DNA of 25,191 bases from DSWT01 sp035415725 (GCA_035415725.1 DAOOGN010000064.1:1-25191), one strand, 5' to 3'; numbered from the stretch's first letter, positions 1-7,526 are shown. Made by a program: numbers and translations. The notes: generated by a model from the letters alone, not told the origin.

Positions 1-117
1 CAACCACAACAGCATTTTGTACGTACTGGGAATATGATCCTTGACAGACCACTAGGCGTCTTTGTTACCCCTCATTATAACGCTGTCTGCGACAAGAGAT
101 AGGTCGTGATGGTCATA

Positions 118-146
118 TTGTTTTACTTCGCTTTTCTTTGTATAAT
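118..146 (+). promoter_or_regulatory. Candidate sigma-70-type promoter
   Basis: TTGTTT at 118-123 and a perfect TATAAT at 141-146 are 17 nt apart, in the most AT-rich stretch of the window. Predicted start is about 153. The first gene start on this strand is nearly 380 nt downstream with a terminator-like hairpin in between, so the promoter may serve a short untranslated transcript. The -35 is weak (4 of 6 matches). Confidence 0.35.
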
Positions 147-152
147 AAATAT

Positions 153-317
153 AGTTTTGGTATCTATTCAGGCCAGTCAACCTGGCGAAGCCACTTATCC
201 TCTATACCAGGTTTGGCACGGATTTTGGTATGCCAGGCACTCTTGGATGACACGATAGGCGGGTTTCTATAAGCTCATCCCTCCTGCCCCCCTTTCCCCA
301 GGGAAGGGGGATTTTTG
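153..317 (+). ncRNA. Possible short structured RNA between promoter and terminator
   Basis: This is inference from signals only. A promoter-like site upstream (TATAAT at 141-146) and an intrinsic-terminator-like hairpin with a U-run at its end delimit a transcript of about 165 nt with no plausible coding frame. Internal pairings include ATACCA (204-209) with TGGTAT (226-231), and a competing AACCTGG (179-185) with CCAGGTT (207-213). It matches no RNA family that I recognise. It could equally be a chance arrangement, because C/G-rich hairpins of this kind recur in these spacers. Confidence 0.18.
287..317 (+). terminator. Intrinsic-terminator-like hairpin with U-run
   Basis: A run of C then TTTCCC (up to 298) faces GGGAAGGGGG (301-310), giving a GC-rich stem of 8-9 pairs including one G-U, followed directly by ATTTTTG. 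On the plus strand this has the form of a rho-independent terminator. Similar C-rich/G-rich palindromes occur at 19696-19746, so it may also belong to a dispersed palindrome family. Confidence 0.4.
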
Positions 318-531
318 TAAGGGGTGTGGGGATGAGAGGGTCAGCGCCTAGGGCCGAAGTGTCAACCCATGATGCACCCTCCCCAAAGTCCCATTCGCAA
401 CCTGGCAGGGGTGGCTGAATAGTTACTCAAGAGCTTAACGTGCCGCCACGCTGAGAATGGATGCCGACAATAGCGAGAGGAGGAAGGGGACGAGCGCCTT
501 TCCCCTCTATTTTGATAAGGAGGATACCAGC

Positions 532-1611
532 ATGGGTGCGAAAAGCTATGGCCGTATGATGGTGTTGATGTGGGGAGTGATCTCGCTGTGGAGCGGATGT
601 GGATTGGCTCGTACTTCGCTGGCGAGTCAGACGTCGGCAGAGCTGCAACAACCGATCACCCCTTCACCTCTGGGGATCTCAGAAGACTCGATCCTCTATC
701 TGCCGCTCGTTATGCGAGGCAACTCCGCTCCAGTTGTGGGAGGATGCAGTGTTTTCCCTGCTGACAACATCTGGAACACACCGGTGGACACGTTGCCTGT
801 CGCAGCGAACTCCGCTGCTTACGTCGCCACGATTGGCGCGAATGCAGTGGTTCACGCGGATTTTGGCTCCGGGCTGTGGGAAGGTGGGCCGATCGGCATT
901 CCCTATGTGGATGTACCGGGGACACAAGCCCTGGTGCCGGTGACGTTTGATTACGACGACGAGAGCGATCCCGGCCCTTATCCCATCCCGCCCAATGCCC
1001 CCATCGAGGGTGGGGCGAGCAGCGATGGTGATCGGCACGTCCTGGTTGTGGATCGTGATCATTGTATGTTGTATGAGTTGTATGATGCTTCTCCGGTGGA
1101 TGGCGGCCTCACGTGGACAGCCGGAGCGGGCGCGATTTACAATCTTTCCAGCCACGCACTCCGCCCGGCGACGTGGACTTCGGCTGACGCTGCCGGACTG
1201 CCCATCCTGCCGGGGCTGGTGCGCTACGAAGAGGTCGCTGCCGGAGAAATCCGCCACGCCTTGCGTTTCACCGCGCCTGAGACGCGCCACGACTACGTCT
1301 GGCCGGCGCGTCACTACGCTTCCGACCTCACCGGGACACAGTATCCGCCGATGGGACAGCGTTTTCGCTTGAAAGCTGATTTTGATATCAGCGGTTTCTC
1401 GCCTGAAGTACAGGTGATCCTACAGGCGCTCAAGACGTATGGGATGATGCTCGCTGACAACGGCACGTCGTGGTACATTTCCGGTGTGCCGGATGAACGG
1501 TGGGACAACGAGGTATTGCGTGAACTGCATGAAGTCACCGGTGCGGCATTTGAAGCGGTGGACGTCTCGTCGTTGATGCTGGACGTGGATTCCGGACAGG
1601 TCAAAAAATAA
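532..1611 (+). CDS. Secreted protein of unknown function, FPADN-IWN family
   Basis: 359 aa from the ATG at 532, chosen because AAGGAGG (517-523) lies 8 nt upstream; an in-frame ATG at 457 would add 25 polar residues before the signal peptide and has no comparable site. The N-terminus is a signal peptide (hydrophobic MMVLMWGVISLW, then SGCG, which could be a poor lipobox). It is followed by a Ser/Thr/Pro-rich stretch and the linker YLPLVMR, which I know from many Chloroflexota exported proteins. The mature domain begins GCSVFPADNIWNTPVDTLPV and is rich in Trp, Tyr, Asp and Gly, including GGASSDGDRHVLVVDRDHC and a C-terminal MMLADNGTSWYISG. I recall this opening motif in other exported bacterial proteins of unknown function, but know no enzymatic role. 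It is convergent with the MoxR operon and not part of it. Confidence 0.8.
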   Translation: MGAKSYGRMMVLMWGVISLWSGCGLARTSLASQTSAELQQPITPSPLGISEDSILYLPLVMRGNSAPVVGGCSVFPADNIWNTPVDTLPVAANSAAYVATIGANAVVHADFGSGLWEGGPIGIPYVDVPGTQALVPVTFDYDDESDPGPYPIPPNAPIEGGASSDGDRHVLVVDRDHCMLYELYDASPVDGGLTWTAGAGAIYNLSSHALRPATWTSADAAGLPILPGLVRYEEVAAGEIRHALRFTAPETRHDYVWPARHYASDLTGTQYPPMGQRFRLKADFDISGFSPEVQVILQALKTYGMMLADNGTSWYISGVPDERWDNEVLRELHEVTGAAFEAVDVSSLMLDVDSGQVKK

Positions 1612-1630
1612 CCCTGCCGAGGGCTTCTGC

Positions 1631-1669
1631 ACCTGCGCCAGGAGGGCTAATCGCTTTCCTGGCGCAGGT
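1631..1669. terminator. Bidirectional hairpin between convergent genes
   Basis: ACCTGCGCCAGGA (1631-1643) and TCCTGGCGCAGGT (1657-1669) form a perfect 13-bp inverted repeat with a 13-nt loop, 20 nt after the stop of the plus-strand gene. The right arm lies inside the last codons of the minus-strand gene ending at 1647. No long U-run follows on either strand, so termination is inferred from position and stem strength. Confidence 0.5.
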
Positions 1670-2150
1670 AATGGACCAGACGGCTCAGCCCCAAGACGGC
1701 GATCAGTCCCAGGGCCACCATGACGCCGAAACGCAGGGAGAGTTTGATCGTCAAGGCCAGCCCGCCCAGGAGCAATCCTAATCCGCCGACGAGGCCGAGC
1801 CGCTGCAGATGCGCGCGTTCCAGGGTGCGCACGTTGACAACGTTTTTCGTCTCTTGCATACGATAGGTGAAGTAGTGCAAATCCCAGGTCAGCAGTGCCG
1901 ACGTGACGCTCCCCAGCAGCCAGCCGCTCTTGACGCCGTACCACGCTCCGTAAACCGCACCGATCACCCAACAGAGCAGGCTCAACGAACCCACCGCCGG
2001 TTTCTGGTAACGCTGCCCTACTAACCAGAGCAAACCCAGGGCGACAAAGAGCAAAGCGGCAATAGGCTTGCCGTATAAACCGTAGCCTGCCGCCAGCATG
2101 CCGGCAGCGATGAGGGTGGTGAAAGTCATGATTCGCAGGGTCAGTTTCAC
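1647..2150 (-). CDS. Small membrane protein, last gene of the MoxR operon
   Basis: 167 aa starting at a GTG (2150-2148) whose last bases form a GTGA overlap with the stop of the DUF58 gene, the sign of translational coupling. The sequence has about four to five hydrophobic segments: two or three in the first 60 residues (including LIAAGMLAAGYGLYG and IAALLFVALGLLWLVG), one near residues 60-90, and one or two near 117-155 (LGLVGGLGLLLGGLALTI, FGVMVALGLIAVLGL). A charged cytoplasmic stretch containing the TYRMQETKNVVNVRTLERAH segment separates the halves. I do not recognise a named family. By position it is an accessory membrane component of the MoxR/DUF58/DUF4129 system. Its final codons form one arm of the terminator-like hairpin at 1631-1669. 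Confidence 0.8.
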   Translation of the reverse strand: MKLTLRIMTFTTLIAAGMLAAGYGLYGKPIAALLFVALGLLWLVGQRYQKPAVGSLSLLCWVIGAVYGAWYGVKSGWLLGSVTSALLTWDLHYFTYRMQETKNVVNVRTLERAHLQRLGLVGGLGLLLGGLALTIKLSLRFGVMVALGLIAVLGLSRLVHYLRQESD

Positions 2151-3433
2151 CGTTCCATCCTTACGATGCGGGTCTGGGGCGTCGGACGGACAAGCGCCGT
2201 GCGCATCACTTTGTCAAAGGGCCGGTCAACACGCCAATCGATAACCTGGATGCCCACCCGCCGCAGCCGGCGCAACATCAACTCCCGTTCCAGACGGGCA
2301 ATGCGTATGGCGAAGTTGACGTCCACATTGGGGGTGAACTGTCGCGCCTCGAATGTCACCGGATCCGGGCTGACGACCATGATCTGATACCCTCGCGCGC
2401 GCAGTCGAATGAGCACCGCTAAGTCATCCTCACACAATGGACTCACCAGGACGATCTGCGATTTGGCGGGGAAAAAGCGCACCGGCAGGTAATCCAGACT
2501 TTCGAAGACCAGACTATCGCCGGTTTTGGCGCGCGCCAACGCCTGCATAAGGCGCTCACGCTGCACCTTGCCGTAGCCGGGATAGGTCATCTCCAGACCC
2601 CGGCCGTAAACCAGCATGCCGACGCGGTTGCCGTCGTTCAGAAAGGTCTCCGCCAGACCCGCCGTCGCGCCAATGGCATACTCAAACAGCGCATCGTGAT
2701 CGACGACAACATTATTGCGCTGGCGTGCATCGAGAATCAACCCCACGTCGGCAATGCGTTCCATCTCAAATTCGTTGGTGAAGAGGGTGTACTGGTGACG
2801 AGCACTCGCGCGCCAGTTGATCCAGCGCAGCGGATCGCCCATCTGATACTCGCGCACGCCGTAAAAATCGGTGCCCGAACCGGCCAATCGAGAAGGGATA
2901 GGGCCGGCGTAACCACGTGTGCGCAGGGGGCGGATGTCGAGGCGTTCCAGCCTCAGCGGTTCGGGAAAGACCATCAGATTCCCTGTCACTTCCAGCCAGC
3001 CGCGATGGCAGAGCAGACCCAGATGCTCGTTGACCATCACGTGGAGGTAGCGGAAGGAATAGGTGCCCCGTTTCCCCTGCACGGTATAGCTCAATTCGAT
3101 GGTACCGTTGGCCGGCAGTTCGGCCTGTATCCACGGTTCGCCGGCAATGAGGGTCAACCCCGGCGGCACAGTGTCTTCGATGAGCACTTCCTCTAATCGT
3201 CCACCCTGATTCACCACCGTCAACGTAACGACAACCGGCGTGCCGTGATGGACGGTAGTGGCGCTCAACGCGCGGGTGATGACCAGGCGGGGCTTCTCCG
3301 GGCTGTAGATGAACGCCGCGAGCAGATAGACGGTCAAAGGCAGGGCCAGCGCCACCACGTTGCCATGCAACGTCGTCAATCCGGCCAGGACCAAGCCGTA
3401 AAGCAGGAGGCTCAAAAACAGCAGTCTGCGCAT
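2147..3433 (-). CDS. DUF58 (von Willebrand-like) membrane-anchored protein
   Basis: 428 aa. Two hydrophobic segments at about residues 3-20 and 26-43 anchor it. Residues 55-150 read as a beta-sandwich (CARDB/DUF11-like, with VHHGTPVVVTLTVVNQGG). The DUF58 signature is clear at 188-211: GTDFYGVREYQMGDP then LRWINWRASAR. A vWA-like fold follows from about 226 (ADVGLILDAR). The position of a DxSxS metal site reads D235-A-R, so the canonical MIDAS is not intact. DUF58 proteins are encoded next to MoxR ATPases and are thought to be partners or clients in assembling membrane or periplasmic complexes. The stop of moxR lies 18 nt upstream; the next gene overlaps by 4 nt. The ATG at 3433 has only a weak GATGAG upstream, so the start is less certain than its neighbours. 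Confidence 0.93.
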   Translation of the reverse strand: MRRLLFLSLLLYGLVLAGLTTLHGNVVALALPLTVYLLAAFIYSPEKPRLVITRALSATTVHHGTPVVVTLTVVNQGGRLEEVLIEDTVPPGLTLIAGEPWIQAELPANGTIELSYTVQGKRGTYSFRYLHVMVNEHLGLLCHRGWLEVTGNLMVFPEPLRLERLDIRPLRTRGYAGPIPSRLAGSGTDFYGVREYQMGDPLRWINWRASARHQYTLFTNEFEMERIADVGLILDARQRNNVVVDHDALFEYAIGATAGLAETFLNDGNRVGMLVYGRGLEMTYPGYGKVQRERLMQALARAKTGDSLVFESLDYLPVRFFPAKSQIVLVSPLCEDDLAVLIRLRARGYQIMVVSPDPVTFEARQFTPNVDVNFAIRIARLERELMLRRLRRVGIQVIDWRVDRPFDKVMRTALVRPTPQTRIVRMER

Positions 3434-3451
3434 ACACTCATCCGCCGCGTG

Positions 3452-4432
3452 TCAGGAGCGTTGCATAAAGTCTTGGATGACCGGCACGGGCACCATACGC
3501 AGCAGTTCGGTGATCACTTCGGAGGAAGCATGCCGCTCGGTCCAGAGATCGGGTTCCAAAATTAGCCGGTGGCTCAACGCCGGCACTGCAAACCGTTTGA
3601 CATCGTCGGGGAGTACGTAGCCGCGTCCTTGTATCGCCGCCCAGGTGCGCGAGAGTTTGAGCAGTGCCAGCGCCCCGCGCGGGCTGGCGCCGACGGCGAC
3701 ATAGCGGTGTGTGCGCGTCGCCCGCGTCAAATCGACGATGTACTGTTCCACGTCGGCGTCCACGTGGACGTTCTCGACCGCCTCGCGCATCGCCAGCAGG
3801 GTTTCAGTATCGAGCGCCGGTTCCAGCGTGAAGGGGTCTTGCCGGCGCTCGCGGCGGCGGCGTAGAATTTCCTGCTCGTCTTGTGGATCGGGATAACCGA
3901 CGGCTAGCTTCATAATGAAGCGGTCGAGTTGCGCTTCAGGCAAGGGAAAAGTGCCCTCATATTCGATGGGATTTTGGGTGGCAATCACGATGAAGGGCGA
4001 CGGCAACATCATCGTCTCGCCTTCGAGCGTGACCTGATATTCCTGCATCGCTTCGAGCAGGGCGGATTGCGTTTTAGGCGAAGCGCGGTTGATTTCGTCG
4101 GCCAAAATAATGTTGGCGAACAGCGGCCCTTTGCGCAGGGAAAACTGGTTCTGCGTGCGGTCGTAGATGTAGCCGCCGGTGATGTCGCCGGGCAGGAGAT
4201 CGGGCGTGAACTGGATGCGCTTGAACGTCAGGCCCAGGGCGGTGGCGAAGCTGTTGGCGATGAGCGTCTTTGCCAGACCGGGGTAGTCTTCCAGCAGGAC
4301 GTGCCCGCCTGAGGTGAGGACCGCAGCCATAATTTGTTCCAACACTTCCCGCTTGCCCACAATGGCGCGTTCCACTTCCTTGAGCACGCGATGGGACAAC
4401 TCGGCGACTTGAGCGATGTCGAGGGTCATCAT
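3452..4432 (-). CDS. MoxR-family AAA+ ATPase
   Basis: 326 aa, the usual length for MoxR/RavA-type AAA_3 ATPases. Walker A is at residues 46-56 (LLEDYPGLAKT; K55 and T56 bind nucleotide). Walker B is ILADE with D112-E113, followed by the family hallmark INRASPKTQSALLEAMQE. Sensor 1 is IATQNP (N154), and a sensor-2 SPRG lies near residue 252. MoxR proteins work as chaperone-like ATPases that mature or load partners, commonly with vWA proteins such as the adjacent DUF58 product. One base separates its ATG from the stop of the upstream gene, and GAGG lies close before the start, so it is co-translated in the operon. Two consecutive ATG codons open the frame; either may be used. Confidence 0.97.
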   Translation of the reverse strand: MMTLDIAQVAELSHRVLKEVERAIVGKREVLEQIMAAVLTSGGHVLLEDYPGLAKTLIANSFATALGLTFKRIQFTPDLLPGDITGGYIYDRTQNQFSLRKGPLFANIILADEINRASPKTQSALLEAMQEYQVTLEGETMMLPSPFIVIATQNPIEYEGTFPLPEAQLDRFIMKLAVGYPDPQDEQEILRRRRERRQDPFTLEPALDTETLLAMREAVENVHVDADVEQYIVDLTRATRTHRYVAVGASPRGALALLKLSRTWAAIQGRGYVLPDDVKRFAVPALSHRLILEPDLWTERHASSEVITELLRMVPVPVIQDFMQRS

Positions 4433-4433
4433 T

Positions 4434-5084
4434 CTAAACCTCCAGTTGATTTTCTAAGAATTTGATGATGCTTTCCAGTTCGGCGTCCAGTTGGGCGGTC
4501 GGCGGTTTTTCCAACCTCAACAAACGCTTCAACCGTGTGAAGAAACCCGGTGCTGAGCCGGCGGCCTCCGGCCTCAGGCGTAAGAAAAGATAATCCCGCA
4601 CTGCCGGCGGCAGTTCCAATTCCCCTTGTTCGAGACGGCGCTCGACGTCTCTGAGGCTGAGACGTTCTTCGTGTGATAACACGTCCAGGATCAACTTCCC
4701 GCTAAAATAACCGAAACGATGCCGGGAGTATTTGCCTTTGCGCAGCATGGTGATGCGCTCAGTCCACATGGCGATGCGTCCCAGCGGAGCGCGCGTTGCC
4801 GGCGACGACGTAGCGGGCGACGGGCGACGCTCGCGGTTCAGACTCCGCGTGGCGATGATGAGCATGATGACGAGAAGCCCTGCCCACAACCAGACTTGCG
4901 GGATGCTTTTGACGATGAGGCCGACAAACCAGAGGGTGTATGAAAGAGGCAGCGCCAGCGTGTCGCGGACGAAATTCCGCAGACCGTGCATGAGCAGCAC
5001 GATGAGCGGCAATCCGACCAGCGGCGTCCACCAGAAACGTTTGAGGAGGTCCTGGAAGGTGTTCACCGGCGGATGTTCGTTCAC
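4434..5084 (-). CDS. Membrane protein in the MoxR/DUF4129 operon
   Basis: 216 aa. I choose the GTG at 5084 because it makes a GTGA overlap with the stop of the DUF4129 gene and has GGAGG (5096-5092) 7 nt upstream; the longer frame from 5126 starts inside the upstream gene with no site. Two hydrophobic regions (about residues 14-31 and 39-80, with WLWAGLLVIMLIIA) are followed by a basic, cytoplasmic-looking C-terminal half containing LSHEERLSLRDVERRLEQGE and a C-terminal acidic helix. No family is recognised. In related clusters this position is often held by a transglutaminase-like or DUF4129-like protein; neither a Cys-His-Asp core nor a DUF4129 motif is visible here. The role is inferred only from operon membership. 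Confidence 0.85.
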   Translation of the reverse strand: MNEHPPVNTFQDLLKRFWWTPLVGLPLIVLLMHGLRNFVRDTLALPLSYTLWFVGLIVKSIPQVWLWAGLLVIMLIIATRSLNRERRPSPATSSPATRAPLGRIAMWTERITMLRKGKYSRHRFGYFSGKLILDVLSHEERLSLRDVERRLEQGELELPPAVRDYLFLRLRPEAAGSAPGFFTRLKRLLRLEKPPTAQLDAELESIIKFLENQLEV

Positions 5085-5953
5085 TGCGATGCCTCCGTGG
5101 CGGCAGCGACGATGGCCGACAGGCACGCGACGGCGCGTTGTTCTTCAGCCGGGCCGGGGTCACGGTCGCCGTAGCGTGCTTCCTCGAAGAGATGGGTGAG
5201 TTGTCGGATGGGCGTTTGGGGAAAACCCACCTTGATCAGGTGTTCCTCGAATTCGTGGCTGGTCATCGTCTGACCGCGCTGAATGTTGCGTTTTTCGCTG
5301 ATGACGCGGCTCATTTCGACGTAACAGCGGATGACGGCGTTTTTCACGTTTCCGCCGGACTGAATGGCGTCGAGCGCGTCTTGCGCCTCGCGCGCTAACT
5401 TCAGGATAGCGTCATCTTTGGGCTGGCGGCGACGTCGCCAGAGGATGTAGAGCGTGCCTAAGATGACGACGGTTAAAACGATTGCCAACACCAGACTCAG
5501 CGTATTCGTCAGGTCGCGCATATCCCCCGGTATAAATTCGGGAGGTTCGGCGAACGGCATCTCTTCCAGGGGCGAAAGGCCGGTAGCAATTTCCTGGGAG
5601 GTGGGCATAAGGTTGGTTTGTTGTTCCAGCACGAACGACATCAGCAGCATAAACAACGCAAATTGCAGGATGATGCGCAGGGCGCGCTTCCGCCCCTCTT
5701 TGGTGAACACCATGTAAATGACGAGGATGAGGAGCATCATCCCCATGACAATTCTAAGCAGAGTGAGCAGGGCCGAAGCATCGCCACTGGCGGCGGCGAG
5801 GGGCGCCGTGTCCGGTTTCGTGAAGAGTAATCCCCATGGGAATGGTTCCCCGGGCAACAGTTCCAGGTTGGTGAGGCTGGCAGCCAACAGCAGGAGAGCG
5901 ACTATCGCAACGCTTGCGGCTATGAGAATCCAGAATTTTCTGCGCTTTGCCAT
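5081..5953 (-). CDS. DUF4129-domain membrane protein, first gene of the MoxR operon
   Basis: 290 aa. Four hydrophobic segments: an N-terminal anchor (FWILIAASVAIVALLLLAAS), two near residues 62-108, and one near 150-170 (LSLVLAIVLTVVILGTLYIL) followed by the basic stop-transfer WRRRRQP. The C-terminal cytoplasmic domain (about 185-285) reads as DUF4129: AVIRCYVEMSRVISEKR, then MTSHEFEEHLIKVGFP and THLFEEARYGDRDPGP. DUF4129 domains accompany MoxR/DUF58/transglutaminase clusters; no activity is established. The ATG at 5953 lacks an upstream Shine-Dalgarno sequence and begins only 8 nt after a perfect TATAAT, which suggests a leaderless message. The stop overlaps the next start as GTGA. Confidence 0.92.
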   Translation of the reverse strand: MAKRRKFWILIAASVAIVALLLLAASLTNLELLPGEPFPWGLLFTKPDTAPLAAASGDASALLTLLRIVMGMMLLILVIYMVFTKEGRKRALRIILQFALFMLLMSFVLEQQTNLMPTSQEIATGLSPLEEMPFAEPPEFIPGDMRDLTNTLSLVLAIVLTVVILGTLYILWRRRRQPKDDAILKLAREAQDALDAIQSGGNVKNAVIRCYVEMSRVISEKRNIQRGQTMTSHEFEEHLIKVGFPQTPIRQLTHLFEEARYGDRDPGPAEEQRAVACLSAIVAAATEASQ

Positions 5954-5961
5954 AGGACGCC

Positions 5962-5970
5962 ATTATAACA
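5962..5970 (-). promoter_or_regulatory. Extended -10 promoter of the MoxR operon
   Basis: Read on the minus strand, TGTTATAAT (5970-5962) is a perfect extended -10 element. There is no good -35 (CTTTTG at 17 nt spacing). The expected start point falls within about 0-3 nt of the ATG at 5953, and nothing like a ribosome binding site lies between. The same TGnTATAATGR string occurs at two other promoters in this window (17614-17622 and 19939-19947). Confidence 0.6.
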
Positions 5971-6145
5971 CCAAACGAAGGCTACAAAAGTCTACGGGTC
6001 TAGTGCCAAAGATTGGACAGTGCTCGGGCCGGTCTCTGACCGTGCCCGCCCACGCCTGGGCCGACGGTGGCGCGGTCAGGAGGACTTTGTCATCACCCCC
6101 GCCAAGTTGGGGACTCCGCCGCTGACCGGTATTTTTCACTGATAA

Positions 6146-6170
6146 GGCTGCACCCCAGTTCGGTTACATG
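6146..6170 (+). repeat. Dispersed 25-nt segment, copy 1
   Basis: GGCTGCACCCCAGTTCGGTTACAT closely matches 11373-11397 (about four differences and one gap). A weaker relative, sharing the GCTGCACCC and TTTACAT ends, lies at 20609-20630. No coding function; it may be a fragment of a dispersed element. Confidence 0.4.
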
Positions 6171-6183
6171 CCTCAGAGATAAA

Positions 6184-6211
6184 TCGACAATCCGGGCAAA
6201 GCGTGTAGAAT
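6184..6211 (+). promoter_or_regulatory. Candidate promoter for the opine dehydrogenase / B12 unit
   Basis: TCGACA (6184-6189; 5 of 6 to consensus) and TAGAAT (6206-6211; 5 of 6) are separated by 16 nt. The predicted start is near 6218, giving a leader of about 155 nt. The GGCAAAG/CTTTGCC inverted repeat straddles the -10, which would suit control by a dimeric regulator. Confidence 0.45.
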
Positions 6212-6372
6212 TTCTTTGCCGAAATGGCCTATGGTGCCGGGCGGTGAGGGTATCGGCCCATCGCAGATGGCCGCGCCGGTGAAGATTGAGGTTGCGCTGC
6301 GGGTATGGAAAGGGCGCCGGCGGCAGCGACGCTTGCGTCCCCAAGATCGACAGATAAGATGAAAGGAGAAAA

Positions 6373-7479
6373 ATGGATCGAAAAGTTACGCATGTTGCCG
6401 TCCTCGGCGCCGGTCACGGCGGGAAGGCCATGGCTGCTGAGATGGCGTCGCGCGGGTTTAAGGTCACGCTCTACAATCGCACCTACGCCAGAATCGAAGG
6501 CATTGATCTGCGTGGCGCCATCGAGTTACAGACCGAAGACGGGCGCGATGTCGTTGCCCCCCTGCACAAAATCACGGCCAATATGGGCGAAGCATTGGAG
6601 GAGGATGTAGACCTGGTGATGGTGGTTGTTCCCGCTTCAGGTCATCGGGATGTAGCGCTCTCGGTGGCGCCCTATCTGCGCGACGACCAGGTGGTGGTGC
6701 TTCATCCTGGGCGAACGGGCGGCGCGCTGGAATTCCGCCAGGCACTCGTCGAAGGCGGCTGCTGTAGCAAACCCATTATCTGTGAAGCGGAAACCTTCCT
6801 TTTTGCCGCCCGCAGCAACGGACCGGCAGAAGCCCGCATTTACCGCACAAAGTTCTCTGTGCCGGTAGCCGCGTTCCCCGCGACCTATACTCAGGAAGCT
6901 GTGACACTGCTCACGCAGGTCTATCCCCAGTTCGTCCCGGCGAAAAATGTGCTCTACACCAGTCTGAACAACATGGGCGCGGTTTTCCATCCCGCGCTGA
7001 CCCTGCTCAACGCCGGCTGGATCGAAGCGCGGCAAGGGGACTTCCAGTTCTACATGGACGGCGTCACGCCCGCCACATCGCGGGTGTTAGCCGCGTTGGA
7101 TCGGGAACGCGTGACGGTCGCGGCGGCGGTGGGCATTCGCGCGCAGACGGCCGAGGAGTGGCTCGAGCGGGCGTACGGCGCGGTGGGCGGCAACCTCCAC
7201 GAGGCCATGCACGCCAACCCCGGTTACGAGGGTATCAAGGCGCCGAACCTCATCCAGCACCGTTACATCTTCGAGGACGTGCCGTGCAGCCTCGTCCCTA
7301 TCGCGCTGATCGGCCAGCAGTACGGCGTGGATACCACGTACATCCGTTCGATCATCAACCTGGCGAACATCGTTCATGGCACGGATTATTGGCGCACCGG
7401 GCGCTCGTTGGAACGGTTGGGCATCAAAGGGATTTCGGTGGCCGAACTGCACCGGTATGTGGAAACGGGAGAGCGGTAG
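6373..7479 (+). CDS. NAD(P)-dependent opine (octopine/nopaline) dehydrogenase-family protein
   Basis: 368 aa, with AAAGGAG before the ATG. The N-terminus is a Rossmann fold (VAVLGAGHGGKAMAAEMASRG; glycine-rich loop G12-x-G14-x-x-G17), as in the octopine/nopaline dehydrogenase family. The middle carries the MVVVPASGHRDVA and VVLHPGRTGGALEF segments and ends its nucleotide domain with CEAETFLFAARS. The all-alpha substrate domain has the family's NNMGAVFHPALTLLNAG segment with H206 as the likely catalytic histidine. Family members reduce an imine between an amino acid and an alpha-keto acid, or act on related hydroxy acids; the substrate cannot be read here. It sits 93 nt upstream of a coenzyme-B12 mutase-like gene on the same strand, so both probably act in one pathway. 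Family confident, reaction unknown. Confidence 0.92.
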   Translation: MDRKVTHVAVLGAGHGGKAMAAEMASRGFKVTLYNRTYARIEGIDLRGAIELQTEDGRDVVAPLHKITANMGEALEEDVDLVMVVVPASGHRDVALSVAPYLRDDQVVVLHPGRTGGALEFRQALVEGGCCSKPIICEAETFLFAARSNGPAEARIYRTKFSVPVAAFPATYTQEAVTLLTQVYPQFVPAKNVLYTSLNNMGAVFHPALTLLNAGWIEARQGDFQFYMDGVTPATSRVLAALDRERVTVAAAVGIRAQTAEEWLERAYGAVGGNLHEAMHANPGYEGIKAPNLIQHRYIFEDVPCSLVPIALIGQQYGVDTTYIRSIINLANIVHGTDYWRTGRSLERLGIKGISVAELHRYVETGER

Positions 7480-7526
7480 AGCGAACCAGCGCATGAGCGC
7501 ATCAACCCACAAGAGATGAGGTGGAA

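Larger units (their letters stand above)
1..531. other. 531-bp gene-free spacer at the left edge
   Basis: No open frame here looks like a protein; a 74-aa minus-strand frame over 427-651 is low-complexity (His/Thr/Ser-rich) and lies antisense to the start of the next gene. The AT-rich part (about 110-180) contains a promoter-like site, and 287-317 is a terminator-like hairpin; both are listed separately. A perfect TTGACA at 41-46 has no convincing -10 at the right distance. A TATAAT on the minus strand (74-79) has no -35 and would drive transcription out of the window. From 318 to 510 I see nothing recognisable; the ribosome binding site of the next gene is AAGGAGG at 517-523. Confidence 0.6.
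5954..6372. other. Divergent intergenic region with hairpins and a promoter
   Basis: The spacer separates the MoxR operon from the opine dehydrogenase gene. A tight GC-rich hairpin lies at 6025-6048 (CGGGCCGGTC, loop TCT, GACCGTGCCCG with one bulged T). GGCAAAG (6195-6201) and CTTTGCC (6214-6220) form a second inverted repeat that spans the predicted -10 of the rightward promoter, so it could act as an operator. A 25-nt segment at 6146-6170 recurs at 11373-11397. I see no cobalamin riboswitch (no B12-box-like segment) although a B12 enzyme lies downstream. The ribosome binding site of the next gene is AAAGGAG just before 6373. Confidence 0.5.

Noticed and set aside
41..69. Plus-strand TTGACA at 41-46 as a promoter
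   Set aside because: No acceptable -10 at 15-19 nt; the better site is 118-146.
74..79. Minus-strand TATAAT as a promoter for a gene left of the window
   Set aside because: No -35, no extended -10 and no visible target gene.
5954..6372. Cobalamin riboswitch before the B12-dependent gene pair
   Set aside because: I looked for the conserved B12-box and core and found nothing similar here or in the 93-nt gap before the B12 gene.
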